A stretch of DNA of 64,000 bases from Coriobacteriaceae bacterium (GTDB taxonomy: Bacteria > Actinomycetota > Coriobacteriia > Coriobacteriales > Eggerthellaceae), in NCBI GenBank assembly GCA_015062685.1, contig SUUE01000004.1, positions 17,242 through 81,241 on the forward strand, written 5' to 3'. The notes below the pieces were generated by a model. That model ran no database searches. It was not told the DNA's origin and worked only from the letters and a program-made list of their open reading frames with translations. Position numbers and translations under genes: made by a program. This document shows, one piece after another, positions 17,426 through 25,896 of this stretch (its first letter is position 1; each line of letters opens with the position of its first letter).

Positions 17426-18210
17426 TGCCTATCGGTCCCGCGCGAATGCCCTTGATGGAACACCTCGGCGAGCTGCGCATGCGCCTCGTGCGCATCGCGG
17501 TCGTGCTGATCGTGGCCATCGTCGTGTTCTACCTCGCCGCTCCGACGGTGATCAACATCCTCATCTGGCCGATCGGCGAGTTCCTGCCGGGCGACGAGGG
17601 AGCGAAGCTCAACGTTTTCGGCAGCATCGACCCGTTCACGATCCCGTTCAAGGTGTCGTTCTGGACGTCCATAGTGGCGACGTCGCCGTTCATCCTGTGG
17701 CAGGTACTCGCGTTCTTCCTGCCCGCGCTCAAGCCCAACGAGCGCAAGTGGTTCATCCCGACGTTTGCGGCGGCGGTGGCGCTGTTCATCTTCGGCACGC
17801 TGTTCTGCTACTTCATCATCCTTCACCCCGCGTTCGAGTGGCTCACCGCCCAGACGAACGGGTGGGGCACGCTGGTGCCCGATGCGTCGAGCTACATTGA
17901 CATCATCATCGGGTTCGAGATCGGCTTCGGCGTGGCCTTCGAGCTGCCGATCGTGATCTTCTACCTGGTCATCTTCAACATCGTGCCGTACCACAAGCTC
18001 CGCGCGAGCTGGCGCTACGTCTACGTCGTGCTCATCATCTTCTCCGCATGCGTGACGCCCGACGCCAACCCGGTGACCATGCTCCTGCTGTTCGCGGCGC
18101 TCATCGCGCTATACGAGCTGAGCTTGCTGCTCGCGCGCGTCATCCTGGCGAGGCGCATCAAGCGCCAGCGGGAAGAGGAAGAGGAGCTTTACGGCGAGGA
18201 CGACGAGTAG
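17425..18210 (+). CDS. tatC: Twin-arginine translocase subunit TatC
   Basis: TatC is the receptor for folded proteins bearing a twin-arginine signal. The 261-residue product starts with MEHLGELRMRLVRIA, the typical first cytoplasmic segment, and has six hydrophobic helices, with IDPFTIPFKVSFW and FILWQVLAFFLPALKPNERK matching conserved TatC loops. The start overlaps the tatA stop by one base. Tat substrates in this window include the two flavin reductases (19533, 21623) and the molybdoenzyme at 56758. Confidence 0.95.
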   Translation: MPIGPARMPLMEHLGELRMRLVRIAVVLIVAIVVFYLAAPTVINILIWPIGEFLPGDEGAKLNVFGSIDPFTIPFKVSFWTSIVATSPFILWQVLAFFLPALKPNERKWFIPTFAAAVALFIFGTLFCYFIILHPAFEWLTAQTNGWGTLVPDASSYIDIIIGFEIGFGVAFELPIVIFYLVIFNIVPYHKLRASWRYVYVVLIIFSACVTPDANPVTMLLLFAALIALYELSLLLARVILARRIKRQREEEEELYGEDDE

Positions 18211-18213
18211 CCC

Positions 18214-18573
18214 GTGCATGAGATGGGCATCATATCGGGGGTTCTCGACGCCACGCTCGCGACCGCTCGGGATGCCGGCGCCGAGAGGGTGACGGCTGTG
18301 AACCTGCGCGTGGGCGAGATGACCGAGGCCATCGAGGATGCGCTGCAGTTCGCGTTCGAGGCGCTTTCCGAGGGCACGGTTTGCGAAGGCGCCAAGCTCT
18401 CGATCGAGATGGTGCCGCCGAAGAGCCTTTGCTTCGAGTGCGCGAACGAGTTCGAGCACGACCGTTTCCACCGCGCATGCCCCGAGTGCGGGAGCTATGA
18501 GACGATGCTGCTTTCGGGGCGGGAGCTTGATATCGCCTCGATCGAGGTGGACATTCCCGACGAGGAGGAATGA
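18214..18573 (+). CDS. hypA: Hydrogenase nickel incorporation protein HypA
   Basis: HypA delivers nickel to [NiFe] hydrogenase precursors together with HypB. The protein begins HEMGI, where the His next to the start residue is the family's nickel ligand, which supports the GTG start at 18214, three bases after the tatC stop. A zinc site is formed by CFECAN and CPECG. Length is 119 residues. No hydrogenase structural genes lie in the window, so its client is encoded elsewhere. Confidence 0.93.
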   Translation: MHEMGIISGVLDATLATARDAGAERVTAVNLRVGEMTEAIEDALQFAFEALSEGTVCEGAKLSIEMVPPKSLCFECANEFEHDRFHRACPECGSYETMLLSGRELDIASIEVDIPDEEE

Positions 18574-18574
18574 T

Positions 18575-19225
18575 ATGCATATCGACATCAACAAGCCCAT
18601 TCTCGAGAAGAACGACAAGCTGGCCGCCGAGCTGCGCGAGCGGTTCGCCGAGAACCACGTGTTCGTCGTTGACCTGCTGGCGAGCCCCGGTTCGGGGAAG
18701 ACGTCCACGATCCTCGCGACGATCGACGCGTTGCGCGACGAGTTCAACATCGCGGTGATTGAGGGCGACATCGCGAGCACGGTTGACTCCGAGAAGATCA
18801 AGGCGCAGGGCATTCCCGCGGTGCAGATCAACACGGGCGGTGCGTGCCATCTGGAGAGCGCGATGCTGAAGCGCGCGATCGACGTGCTGGACCTCGAGAG
18901 GCTCGATTTGATCATAATCGAGAACGTGGGGAACCTCGTGTGCCCGACCGACTTCGACCTGGGCGAGAACGCCAAGGTCATGATCCTGTCCGTGCCCGAG
19001 GGTCACGACAAGCCGCTTAAGTACCCCGGCGTATTCCAGATCGCGGAGGCCGTCATCCTGAACAAGGTGGACACGGCGCCGGTGTTCGATTTCGATCGCG
19101 AGGCGTTCGACTCGTCGGTGCGCGAGCTCAACCCCAAGGCGCCCATCTTCCCGATCGCGGCGACGAAGGGCACGGGCGTCGAAGAGTGGGCGAGCTGGCT
19201 CGCCGACCGCATTCGCGAGGCCTAG
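18575..19225 (+). CDS. hypB: Hydrogenase nickel incorporation GTPase HypB
   Basis: HypB is a SIMIBI-class GTPase that drives nickel insertion with HypA. The P-loop LLASPGSGKTS lies near residue 32, IEGDIAST follows, and the guanine-specificity motif appears as LNKVDTAP. The 216-residue product lacks the His-rich N-terminal extension of some HypB proteins, so it probably does not store nickel. The ATG at 18575 follows GAGGAGG at good spacing and is one base past the hypA stop, so hypAB are coupled. Confidence 0.93.
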   Translation: MHIDINKPILEKNDKLAAELRERFAENHVFVVDLLASPGSGKTSTILATIDALRDEFNIAVIEGDIASTVDSEKIKAQGIPAVQINTGGACHLESAMLKRAIDVLDLERLDLIIIENVGNLVCPTDFDLGENAKVMILSVPEGHDKPLKYPGVFQIAEAVILNKVDTAPVFDFDREAFDSSVRELNPKAPIFPIAATKGTGVEEWASWLADRIREA

Positions 19226-19264
19226 CTTCGGGAAGCTCGCGTCAACAACTAAATTGCCACCTCA

Positions 19265-19363
19265 GCTCCCCGCGGGAAACCGATTTCCCGCGGGGAGCTT
19301 GCCGTTGCGCCCCGCCGCCGCGGGACCACTTTCCCCTGGGGAAACCGGTTGCCCGCGGGGAAG
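19265..19363. repeat. REP-like palindrome cluster 8
   Basis: A unit with arms extended by AGCT (AGCTCCCCGCGGG / CCCGCGGGGAGCT, core AAACCGATTT), then a CCCCTGGGG variant and a final CCCGCGGGG. The rest of the 307-base hypB-reductase gap (19364-19532) is AT-rich leader DNA. Confidence 0.83.
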
Positions 19364-19477
19364 GAGGGAGGGCCGCAACCTCGAAACGCTAACGCCATTG
19401 CTAAACGATAAGCTAAAGGGTTAAAGATGGAATAAGTCAAGACTAAATATGGAAAAAATGAGGAGTAGTATTCGCCT

Positions 19478-19497
19478 TGTGCGTCAAACGGCGCACA
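19478..19497 (+). promoter_or_regulatory. Dyad upstream of the first flavin reductase
   Basis: TGTGCG and CGCACA form a perfect 6-base dyad around TCAAACGG, 36 bases before the start codon. It could be an operator or a leader hairpin. No regulator gene is adjacent upstream. Confidence 0.4.
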
Positions 19498-19532
19498 GCT
19501 AGGAAGGGGAAAGAAGAAAGGTGGTACAAGGT

Positions 19533-21203
19533 ATGGAATTGAATCGTCGTCAATTTCTAAAGGGAGGCGCGCTCCTGGGCGGCGCTGCCGCGATCGGCGG
19601 CGTGGCGGCCGGGTGCTCCCCGAGCGGGTCGGGCTCCAAGTCGGCTGCTGCCGCAAGCTCGCTGCCCGCCGGCACGGTCCAGGCCGACTTCGATGCGTCG
19701 GTCGTCGAGCTGCCTGCCATCACGAAATTCGATGAGGAGAAGGAATACGACATCGTCGTCGTGGGCGCCGGCACCGCCGGCGTTCCCGCAGCGCTGTCGG
19801 CCTTCGAGGAAGGCGCCACGGTCGCCGTCCTCCAGAAGGCGAACGAGGCCCAGGCGAACGGCAACGGCTCCTGCGGCATCATCCTCGAGGAGAGCACGGA
19901 GACGGGCGTTCTCGAGTTCATGCAGAGCTGGCGCGCGGCCGGCGGTTACCGCATGAACTGGGATCTGCTGAAGTTCTTCATGGACCACTCCGGCGAGACC
20001 AACAACTGGATCATCAAGCGCTCGGACGAGGCCGGCTTCCCGCCGTATTCCGCCTCCGCGACCAAGACCACGTACCCCGACGGCAGCTACTGCACCGCTG
20101 TCCTGAAGTCCTTCGGCCCCAAGCCCAAGAACCACAAGGACCTCATGGTGGCGTTGGCCGAGCTCGCTGCCAAGAAGGGCGTCGAGTTCTTCTACCAGAC
20201 CCCGGCCGTCCAGCTCGTCGTCGAGTCTGACGGCTCCGTCAGCGGCGTCGTGGGCAAGAGCGGTGGCAAGTACATCAAGTTCAAGGCCAAGAAGGCCGTC
20301 ATCATCGCCGCTGGCGACTACCAGAACAACGAGAGCCTCGTCTCCCGCTGGTCGCCCGACGTCTCTCGCTTCGGCCGCAAGCAGACCGACCGTACCGGCG
20401 ACGGCATCCTGATGGCGATGGCCGCAGGCGCCCAGATGACCCCGGTCAACCATGCGAAGACCATGCACGACATGGACGCCCAGCCCATGATGATGACGAG
20501 CCTTCCGTTCATGGCTCTCGATCAGAACGGCAAGCGCTTCATGAACGAGGATATCCCCATGGCTTCGTGGGACCTCGCGCTGCGCATGCGCAAGGACGTC
20601 GACGATCCGGGCGTCTTCTTCCGCATCTTCGACAACGACTTCGTGGCTAAGTACAAGGCCAAGTCGTCCATCGAGTCGCTCGAAAACTACATTCCGGGCT
20701 TCAAGCAGGACCCGTACAACGTGTACCCGTCGCTCATCGACACGCACCGTGCTGAGACGCTCGACGAGCTTGCCAAGGAACTCGGTATCGACGCCGCTGC
20801 GCTGAAGGAGAGCGTTGACAAGTGGAATAAGGCATGCGAGGCCGGAGCGGACAACGAGTTCGGCCTGGCTCCTGACAAGATGAAGCCGATCGACACGCCG
20901 CCTTACTGGGGCACGCGCCAGTGGATCCGCTGCAGCGCCATTAACTCGGGCGTCGAAATCAACGCGAACTGCCAGGTGCTCAATGCAAAGGGCGAGGTCA
21001 TCAAGGGCCTGTATTCGGTTGGTTCCGGCGCTGGCGATCTCTGCGGCGGCCTTGAGTGGAACCTCGCGCAGGGCGGTCTCTGCTGCGGTTCCTACATGAC
21101 CATGGGCCGTTACGCGGCCATTCACGCCGTCACCGGCGACGTGAAGCCGAAGGATCCCGTCTCGGTCGAGGACGTGCGCGAGAAGTGGGAGAAGAAGGCG
21201 TAG
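19533..21203 (+). CDS. Tat-exported FAD-binding fumarate reductase-like lipoprotein
   Basis: 556 residues. A twin-arginine signal (NRRQFLK at residues 4-10) ends in a lipobox with Cys28, so the protein is exported folded and anchored outside. The flavin fold VVVGAGTAGVPAALSAFEEG starts at about 70. The rest matches the flavoprotein subunit of soluble fumarate, urocanate and related reductases. There is no heme domain, so electrons must come from a separate cytochrome; the gene at 24433 is a candidate. The substrate is unknown. The ATG at 19533 is preferred over a GTG four codons upstream. Confidence 0.88.
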   Translation: MELNRRQFLKGGALLGGAAAIGGVAAGCSPSGSGSKSAAAASSLPAGTVQADFDASVVELPAITKFDEEKEYDIVVVGAGTAGVPAALSAFEEGATVAVLQKANEAQANGNGSCGIILEESTETGVLEFMQSWRAAGGYRMNWDLLKFFMDHSGETNNWIIKRSDEAGFPPYSASATKTTYPDGSYCTAVLKSFGPKPKNHKDLMVALAELAAKKGVEFFYQTPAVQLVVESDGSVSGVVGKSGGKYIKFKAKKAVIIAAGDYQNNESLVSRWSPDVSRFGRKQTDRTGDGILMAMAAGAQMTPVNHAKTMHDMDAQPMMMTSLPFMALDQNGKRFMNEDIPMASWDLALRMRKDVDDPGVFFRIFDNDFVAKYKAKSSIESLENYIPGFKQDPYNVYPSLIDTHRAETLDELAKELGIDAAALKESVDKWNKACEAGADNEFGLAPDKMKPIDTPPYWGTRQWIRCSAINSGVEINANCQVLNAKGEVIKGLYSVGSGAGDLCGGLEWNLAQGGLCCGSYMTMGRYAAIHAVTGDVKPKDPVSVEDVREKWEKKA

Positions 21204-21232
21204 GGACGACGCGCCGAAACCCACTCGATTCG

Positions 21233-21266
21233 AAGCGGCGGCCTGCGAGAGCGGGCCGCCGCTTTT
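21233..21266 (+). terminator. Intrinsic terminator after the first flavin reductase
   Basis: AAGCGGCGGCC pairs with GGCCGCCGCTT around a 10-base loop and ends in TTTT, 29 bases after the stop codon. Confidence 0.85.
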
Positions 21267-21292
21267 GCGTCCGGCGCCGCCCGGGTTGCATC

Positions 21293-21408
21293 CTCCCCGC
21301 GGGCAACTGATTTCCCCGGGGGAAAATGATTGCCTTGCGGGAAATGATTGATGCCTCAAGCGAAGCCCGTCGCATTCTCCCCGCGGGCAACCGATTTCCC
21401 GCGGGGAG
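21293..21408. repeat. REP-like palindrome cluster 9
   Basis: A CTCCCCGCGGG arm, a CCCCGGGGG variant, a degraded middle, and a complete unit at 21378-21407 (core CAACCGATTT). It follows the terminator in the 419-base gap between the two flavin reductase genes. Confidence 0.82.
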
Positions 21409-21536
21409 AGACGCGCGATTCGTATCCAGCGCCATCAATAACACATCAACACGTCTATGAACAGGCAAAATGTAGTGCGCAACCGTAGTTTACCCCTCCC
21501 TCAAGCCGTGAAAAACATAGCGTCCAATTCCTGTAA

Positions 21537-21575
21537 AAACCGCGTTGACTTTGAACACGGTTTAAGGTTTATGCT
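21537..21575 (+). promoter_or_regulatory. Promoter with 19-base spacer and overlapping dyad, second flavin reductase
   Basis: AAACCGCGTT (21537-21546) and AACACGGTTT (21554-21563) match as inverted repeats at 9 of 10 positions. They overlap TTGACT (21545-21550), which is 19 bases from TATGCT (21570-21575). An over-long 19-base spacer is characteristic of promoters activated by MerR-type regulators, and a MerR gene lies downstream at 23503-24312. Confidence 0.5.
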
Positions 21576-21622
21576 CATTTTGTTGGCTTTATCCGTAAAT
21601 ATTTGGGAGAGGAGAAGGATTT

Positions 21623-23374
21623 ATGGAAAAGCAAGAACTTGAAGCCACACCTAAGGAAATCGGTTCCGAGGAGATCAAGCCTGAGGGCTTCGGCCGTCGT
21701 GGCTTCCTCAAGGGTGCGGCTCTGTCCGCCCTTGGCGTCGCGGGCGTGGGCATGTTCGCAGGCTGCTCGCCGGCAGCTTCCGGAAGCGCTGCTGCTTCGG
21801 GGTCTGCCGCCGCTTCCGCCGCAGCTGCTCCGGCGGCGTTCAAGGCCGACGAGACCAAGGACGTCGAGTTGGTCGTCATCGGTGCTGGCGCCGCTGGCAT
21901 GATGGCAGCCCACGTGGCTGCGAAGAACGGCGTGAAGGTCACGCTGCTCGAGAAGGGCAAGGACTTCAGCGCCCCGAACGGCTTCCAGGTTTCCGGCCCG
22001 TTCGCTGTCGGCACCGACGTGCTGATCAACAAGGAAGGCGGCACGACGCTGACCGTCGACGACGCGTTCTACCATGTCATGGACTACTCGCACTGGACCC
22101 CGAACCCGGCCCTGATGCGCCGCTGCCTCGAGACTTCCAAGAACGCCGTGGCCGAGCTTTCCGAAGTCGGCTATGAGTTCAAAGAGGCTGACTTCCGCTT
22201 CCTCACCCCGTTCACGGGCGAGAAGGGCGGTTTCCATCTGATCACTACCAAGGCCGACGACCGCATCAAGCTGTGGGAAGCCCAGGTTGAGAAGGACGGC
22301 ATCGACCTGCACTTCGATGCCAAGGCCGTTTCCTACATCGTTGAGGGCGACAAGGTCGTCGGCGTCAACGTCGAGGAAGGCAAGAAGAAGATCGCCTACA
22401 AGGCCAAGGCCGTCATCATGTGCGCCGGCGGCTACCTGGGCAACCGCGACCTCCAGGAGCGCTTCCTGAAGACCCGCAACCTCAACGTCGCGCGCGGTGG
22501 CGAGAGCATCTGCACGGGCGACACGATCCTCGCTGCCGAGGAGATCGGCGTTGCGCTGGACAAGACGTTCGGCTACTGCCCCTGCGAGTATGGCGGAACC
22601 AACCAGAAGGCTTCGCGCCCGGCCAAGCAGGACAAGTTCGAGCAGAACACCGCCTTCAAGTTCGGCCTGTACGGCTGTCTGCAGGTGGACGCCGAGGGCA
22701 AGCGCTTCATCAACGAGGGCCTGCTCTGCGACTTCCCGATGAGCTACGGTTCCGAGCAGATCATCCTGAACGCCCCGTGGTATTCCATCGTCGACCAGGA
22801 TTACGTCGACGCCATGTCCACGCAGGGCCTGTACGAGTACACGGTGGCCAAGGGCGCCACGACCGATCGCGACGAGAACGCTTGGTTCATCGGCAATTAC
22901 TTCAAGAACCCTGAGATGAAGTACCATACGCTGACCACGCTGCCCGCCGACATCGAAGAGGGCATCAAGGAAGGCTGGGCCTTCAAGGCAGACACGCTGA
23001 AGGAGCTCGGCGAGCACTTCGGCCTGACCGACCTCGAGGAGACCGTCAAGAAGTACAACGAGTACTGCGACGCTGGCGTCGACCCGCAGTTCGGCTGCCG
23101 CCCCTGGTACCTCTCGAAGGTCGCGAAGGCGCCGTTCTACGTCACGCAGAACGAGCCGAGCGCCTGGTCCACCTTCGGCGGCGTCCGCACGGACGACAAC
23201 TGCAACGTGCTGAAGGCGGACAACACCCCGCTGCCCGGCCTCTACGCAGCCGGCACCGATTCGGGCTCGCTGTACTACTCGCCGTACTACGACATCCCCG
23301 GTTACTGCTATGGCCTGTGCATCGACTCCGGCTACATTGCGGCTACCGAGGCTGCGAAGTACATCAAGGGCTAA
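21623..23374 (+). CDS. Tat-exported FAD-binding fumarate reductase-like lipoprotein (second copy)
   Basis: 583 residues, same plan as the protein at 19533 but clearly diverged. The twin-arginine signal FGRRGFLKG is preceded by a 23-residue acidic extension and ends at a lipobox with Cys48; an Ala/Ser-rich linker follows. The flavin fold VVIGAGAAGMMAAHVAAKNG begins near residue 90. The C-terminal GLYAAGTDSGSLYYSPYYDIPG and CYGLCIDSGY regions match the family's flavin domain end. The ATG follows GGAGAAGG. A terminator closes the unit. With the MerR and cytochrome genes downstream it forms a likely respiratory module; substrate unknown. Confidence 0.88.
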   Translation: MEKQELEATPKEIGSEEIKPEGFGRRGFLKGAALSALGVAGVGMFAGCSPAASGSAAASGSAAASAAAAPAAFKADETKDVELVVIGAGAAGMMAAHVAAKNGVKVTLLEKGKDFSAPNGFQVSGPFAVGTDVLINKEGGTTLTVDDAFYHVMDYSHWTPNPALMRRCLETSKNAVAELSEVGYEFKEADFRFLTPFTGEKGGFHLITTKADDRIKLWEAQVEKDGIDLHFDAKAVSYIVEGDKVVGVNVEEGKKKIAYKAKAVIMCAGGYLGNRDLQERFLKTRNLNVARGGESICTGDTILAAEEIGVALDKTFGYCPCEYGGTNQKASRPAKQDKFEQNTAFKFGLYGCLQVDAEGKRFINEGLLCDFPMSYGSEQIILNAPWYSIVDQDYVDAMSTQGLYEYTVAKGATTDRDENAWFIGNYFKNPEMKYHTLTTLPADIEEGIKEGWAFKADTLKELGEHFGLTDLEETVKKYNEYCDAGVDPQFGCRPWYLSKVAKAPFYVTQNEPSAWSTFGGVRTDDNCNVLKADNTPLPGLYAAGTDSGSLYYSPYYDIPGYCYGLCIDSGYIAATEAAKYIKG

Positions 23375-23425
23375 GACCCCGCGGTTCTCGATCGCCGATC
23401 GTCGAGCTTAGCTGACGAAAGCGAA

Positions 23426-23460
23426 GGGGGGATTGCGCGGCCCGTGCAATCCCCCCGTTT
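23426..23460 (+). terminator. Intrinsic terminator after the second flavin reductase
   Basis: GGGGGGATTGC pairs perfectly with GCAATCCCCCC across a 9-base loop, followed by GTTT. On the other strand it could also stop the convergent MerR gene. Confidence 0.85.
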
Positions 23461-23502
23461 CATGACAGGGCGCTTTGAAAAGCGAATAGAGACGCATATC
23501 GC

Positions 23503-24312
23503 TTACATGGTGGATTGCTCTTCCACCGGTATGTATATGACTTCGACATCGCGACCCTCGCCGTCGAGGTTGAGGAACAGCGGAAACAGCAAGGCATCGC
23601 TCCTGATGGAAAGCTTGTTTTCTTCAAGGTACTTGTAGAGCATTGCGTACGACGATCGTTGGACGCTTTCTTCCCTTGTTACCTCCCTGCGAAAATACAC
23701 GCAATGCCCGAGTTCTATCAGGCCCGATTCCGCCAGCGCCTCCGCGGACAGCAGGTGCGCGTTGCTCTCGCGAGTTGCCACGATGTAGCTTGGATCGAGG
23801 GTCGGCGAATCCGATTCCAGGTCCTCCTTCGTGATGATGCGCGTGCAGAACGAGAGGCCGAGGATGTCGTAGAACTCGGCGATCGAGAGCCTGTTGTCCG
23901 TTGCGATGTCGAAGTCATATCCGTTTGAGGCGCGCGCGTAGATGTAATTGGGCGCGTCGACCATGGCGCAGAACTCGGGCTGCTCGTCTTCGAGGTGGTG
24001 GAGTGCGCGGTCGACGTAGCTGATGCGGGCGTTGAGCTGGTCGATTTCATGCTGCATCTGCTCCTTGCGTGAGCGGAGCGACTCGGCGAATTCGACGCAG
24101 CCCTGCTTCTCGTTCAGGATGTGCACCGTCTCGTCGATGCTAAACCCGTACTTGAAGAGCGTGCGGAAGGTGTTCGAGCGGAAGGCGTCGAGCGGCGAGA
24201 AGCTGCGGTAGCCGTTTTCCGACCGGTTGCATTCGAAGAGCCCGTGCTTGTCGTAGAAGCGGATCGATGATGGCGTAAGGCCAGTCATGGCCGAGAAGTG
24301 TTTGATTTTCAT
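23503..24312 (-). CDS. MerR-family transcriptional regulator with a large ligand domain
   Basis: 269 residues. The N-terminal winged helix KIKHFSAMTGLTPSSIRFYDKHGL is followed by a dimerisation coiled coil (about 75-120) and a 150-residue C-terminal domain with the look of a multidrug or small-molecule binding (GyrI/BmrR-like) fold. There is no metal-binding Cys cluster. The ATG at 24312 follows GGGGAT on the minus strand. It is convergent with the flavin reductase and divergent from the cytochrome gene, with a dyad in the shared region, so it probably controls one or both. It may sense the reductase's substrate. Confidence 0.88.
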   Translation of the reverse strand: MKIKHFSAMTGLTPSSIRFYDKHGLFECNRSENGYRSFSPLDAFRSNTFRTLFKYGFSIDETVHILNEKQGCVEFAESLRSRKEQMQHEIDQLNARISYVDRALHHLEDEQPEFCAMVDAPNYIYARASNGYDFDIATDNRLSIAEFYDILGLSFCTRIITKEDLESDSPTLDPSYIVATRESNAHLLSAEALAESGLIELGHCVYFRREVTREESVQRSSYAMLYKYLEENKLSIRSDALLFPLFLNLDGEGRDVEVIYIPVEEQSTM

Positions 24313-24347
24313 CCCAATCCCCAAATGGTGCTGCGTGCGTCCTATTC

Positions 24348-24373
24348 CCCGAGAGAATGATATAATTCTTGGG
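24348..24373. promoter_or_regulatory. Dyad in the MerR / cytochrome divergent region
   Basis: CCCGAGA and TCTTGGG (6 of 7 bases paired) flank a 12-base AT-rich centre that contains most of a TATAAT (24361-24366). Symmetry around promoter DNA next to a MerR gene suggests its operator. Confidence 0.5.
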
Positions 24374-24386
24374 TGGTTTGTACAAT

Positions 24387-24401
24387 CCTCTCTTGGAGAG
24401 G
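24387..24401 (+). other. Leader hairpin before the cytochrome gene
   Basis: CCTCTC and GAGAGG pair perfectly around TTG, 31 bases before the start codon. It may stabilise the message or, as CTCTC-TTG-GAGAG, be part of an operator. No T-run follows. Confidence 0.4.
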
Positions 24402-24432
24402 GACTTTGGTCATAGAAAGACGAGGTGAATAA

Positions 24433-25182
24433 ATGACTGAAGAGACGAAGGGCATCGACGTCGAGGAGACGCCGACGGAGAGCGTCGAGGAAACAGCCGA
24501 GACTGCTCCTGCCCCGAAAAAGAAGAAGAACAAGCTTGCGATTGTCGGTATCGTCGTCGGTGTCGTAGTCGTGCTTGGCGTGGGCCTCTGGGTGTGGCAT
24601 GAGCAGCCGTCGTTCTGCAATGCGATTTGCCATACGCCGATGGACGCGTACGGCGCGACCTACCTCGAGGGCAATGTCGACAAGTATGGCAACGAGCTGA
24701 CCAGTGAGCAGAGCCTCGCGATGATGGCGTTTGCTCACAAGGAGAAGGCTGGCACTACCTGCATGGGTTGCCATACCCCGATCCTGAGCCAGCAGGTCGG
24801 CGAGGCCATGCACTGGATTACCGGCAACTACGAGGTCGTTGGCACGAACAGCAGGGGCCAGGCGCTGCTCAATGAGCACACCATGGACGAGCTGGTTGAG
24901 CCCATGGGCCTGGAGTCCGGTGACCAGTTCTGCCTGAAGGCCGGTTGCCACGTGAACGACGACGGCTCCGTCATGACCCGCGACGACCTGCTCGCGAAGA
25001 CGGCGGACCTGCACGAGAAGTTCAACCCGCACAAGGCTCAGCACGGCGAGATCGCCTGCGGCGAGTGCCACAAGGGCCATTCGCAGAGCGTGAACTACTG
25101 CAGCCAGTGCCATGCAGAGGCACCGGTGCCCGAGGGCTGGCTGACCTACTCCGAGGCTCAGAAGCGCGCGAAGGCCGCGTAA
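24433..25182 (+). CDS. Membrane-anchored multiheme c-type cytochrome (NapC/NrfH-like)
   Basis: 249 residues: an acidic 30-residue head, a Lys-rich stretch, one membrane helix (about 35-55) and a heme domain outside. Five candidate heme sites are visible: CNAICH (62-67), CMGCH (110-114), CLKAGCH (167-173), CGECH (209-213) and CSQCH (223-227). Two have unusual spacing (CX3CH and CX4CH). The NapC/NrfH family takes electrons from menaquinol and passes them to periplasmic reductases. Together with a flavin reductase lacking its own hemes this makes a plausible two-part terminal reductase, as known for flavin reductase/cytochrome pairs in gut Eggerthellaceae. Confidence 0.85.
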   Translation: MTEETKGIDVEETPTESVEETAETAPAPKKKKNKLAIVGIVVGVVVVLGVGLWVWHEQPSFCNAICHTPMDAYGATYLEGNVDKYGNELTSEQSLAMMAFAHKEKAGTTCMGCHTPILSQQVGEAMHWITGNYEVVGTNSRGQALLNEHTMDELVEPMGLESGDQFCLKAGCHVNDDGSVMTRDDLLAKTADLHEKFNPHKAQHGEIACGECHKGHSQSVNYCSQCHAEAPVPEGWLTYSEAQKRAKAA

Positions 25183-25210
25183 GCTTGCAGCTAGCATAAG
25201 TTGTCACGAG

Positions 25211-25243
25211 CGCCCCGCTACGTAAAGTGGCGGGGCGTTTCTT
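25211..25243 (+). terminator. Intrinsic terminator after the cytochrome gene
   Basis: CGCCCCGCTAC pairs with GTGGCGGGGCG (one mismatch) and is followed by TTTCTT, 28 bases past the stop. Confidence 0.85.
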
Positions 25244-25302
25244 GTTAGGCCGCCGTTCTAGCGGCGTTCGTGGTACGGGCGCGCATGTTCCGTTGTCGCA
25301 TT

Positions 25303-25482
25303 CTCTCCCCGCGGGCAATCAGTTTCCCGCGGGGAAATCGGTTGCAGCAGTTGCGCCGCTTAGCCTCGCGGCCATCCAATCACTTTCCCCAGGGGAAAGT
25401 GATTGGAGAAAGTGGTTCCCCTGGGGGCCGTCTTGCTGCGCGAGCCTTATCCCCGCGGGCAATCAGTTTCCCGCGGGGAAGT
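25303..25482. repeat. REP-like palindrome cluster 10, overlapping a gene end
   Basis: Standard units at both ends and a perfect variant AATCACTTTCCCC-A-GGGGAAAGTGATT at 25378-25404. The right-hand unit (25451-25480) supplies the last codons and stop of the membrane protein gene at 25447-25830. Confidence 0.84.
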
Positions 25483-25830
25483 GCGGTTCGATCGCCTTGC
25501 CTTCCCGAGGAGCCGATCGTACTGCGCGTAAAGCTTCTGCGTTTCGTTTTCCAGGAAGTAGTAATGCACGATATAGGGCACGAGGAGCACGAGGAACAAC
25601 AGGGTCAGGATGCCGGTGAGAAGCCGGGGGAAGAGGAGAACGGCAGCGGCGCTCACGATCGTCATGAGCGCGAATGCGAGCGTCACGAGCAAGTGGACGA
25701 GTCTCTCGTGCTGGAAAAAGGACACTTGAACAAGATGCTCCTCGATGGCCTCCTCCCAGTCCTGGTCGGGCGCGTCGTCTTCGAGCATCTCGTCCACGTG
25801 CCGGCGGTAATTCACGAGTCTTTTGCGCAT
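25447..25830 (-). CDS. Small two-span membrane protein of unknown function
   Basis: 127 residues: a charged N-terminal half, then two hydrophobic helices (about 43-67 and 70-92). The ATG at 25830 follows AAAGGG. The last ten residues, SPRETDCPRG, are encoded by a copy of the genomic palindrome, and the stop codon lies at its edge, so the original C-terminus probably ended near residue 115. I do not recognise the family. It is divergent from the diguanylate cyclase gene and convergent with the cytochrome gene. Confidence 0.65.
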   Translation of the reverse strand: MRKRLVNYRRHVDEMLEDDAPDQDWEEAIEEHLVQVSFFQHERLVHLLVTLAFALMTIVSAAAVLLFPRLLTGILTLLFLVLLVPYIVHYYFLENETQKLYAQYDRLLGKARRSNRTSPRETDCPRG

Positions 25831-25896
25831 AGTACCAGCCCTTTCGCTCGTTTATCATAATGCTAGCACCATCTAAGTACGGGGAGTGATAAGGGC

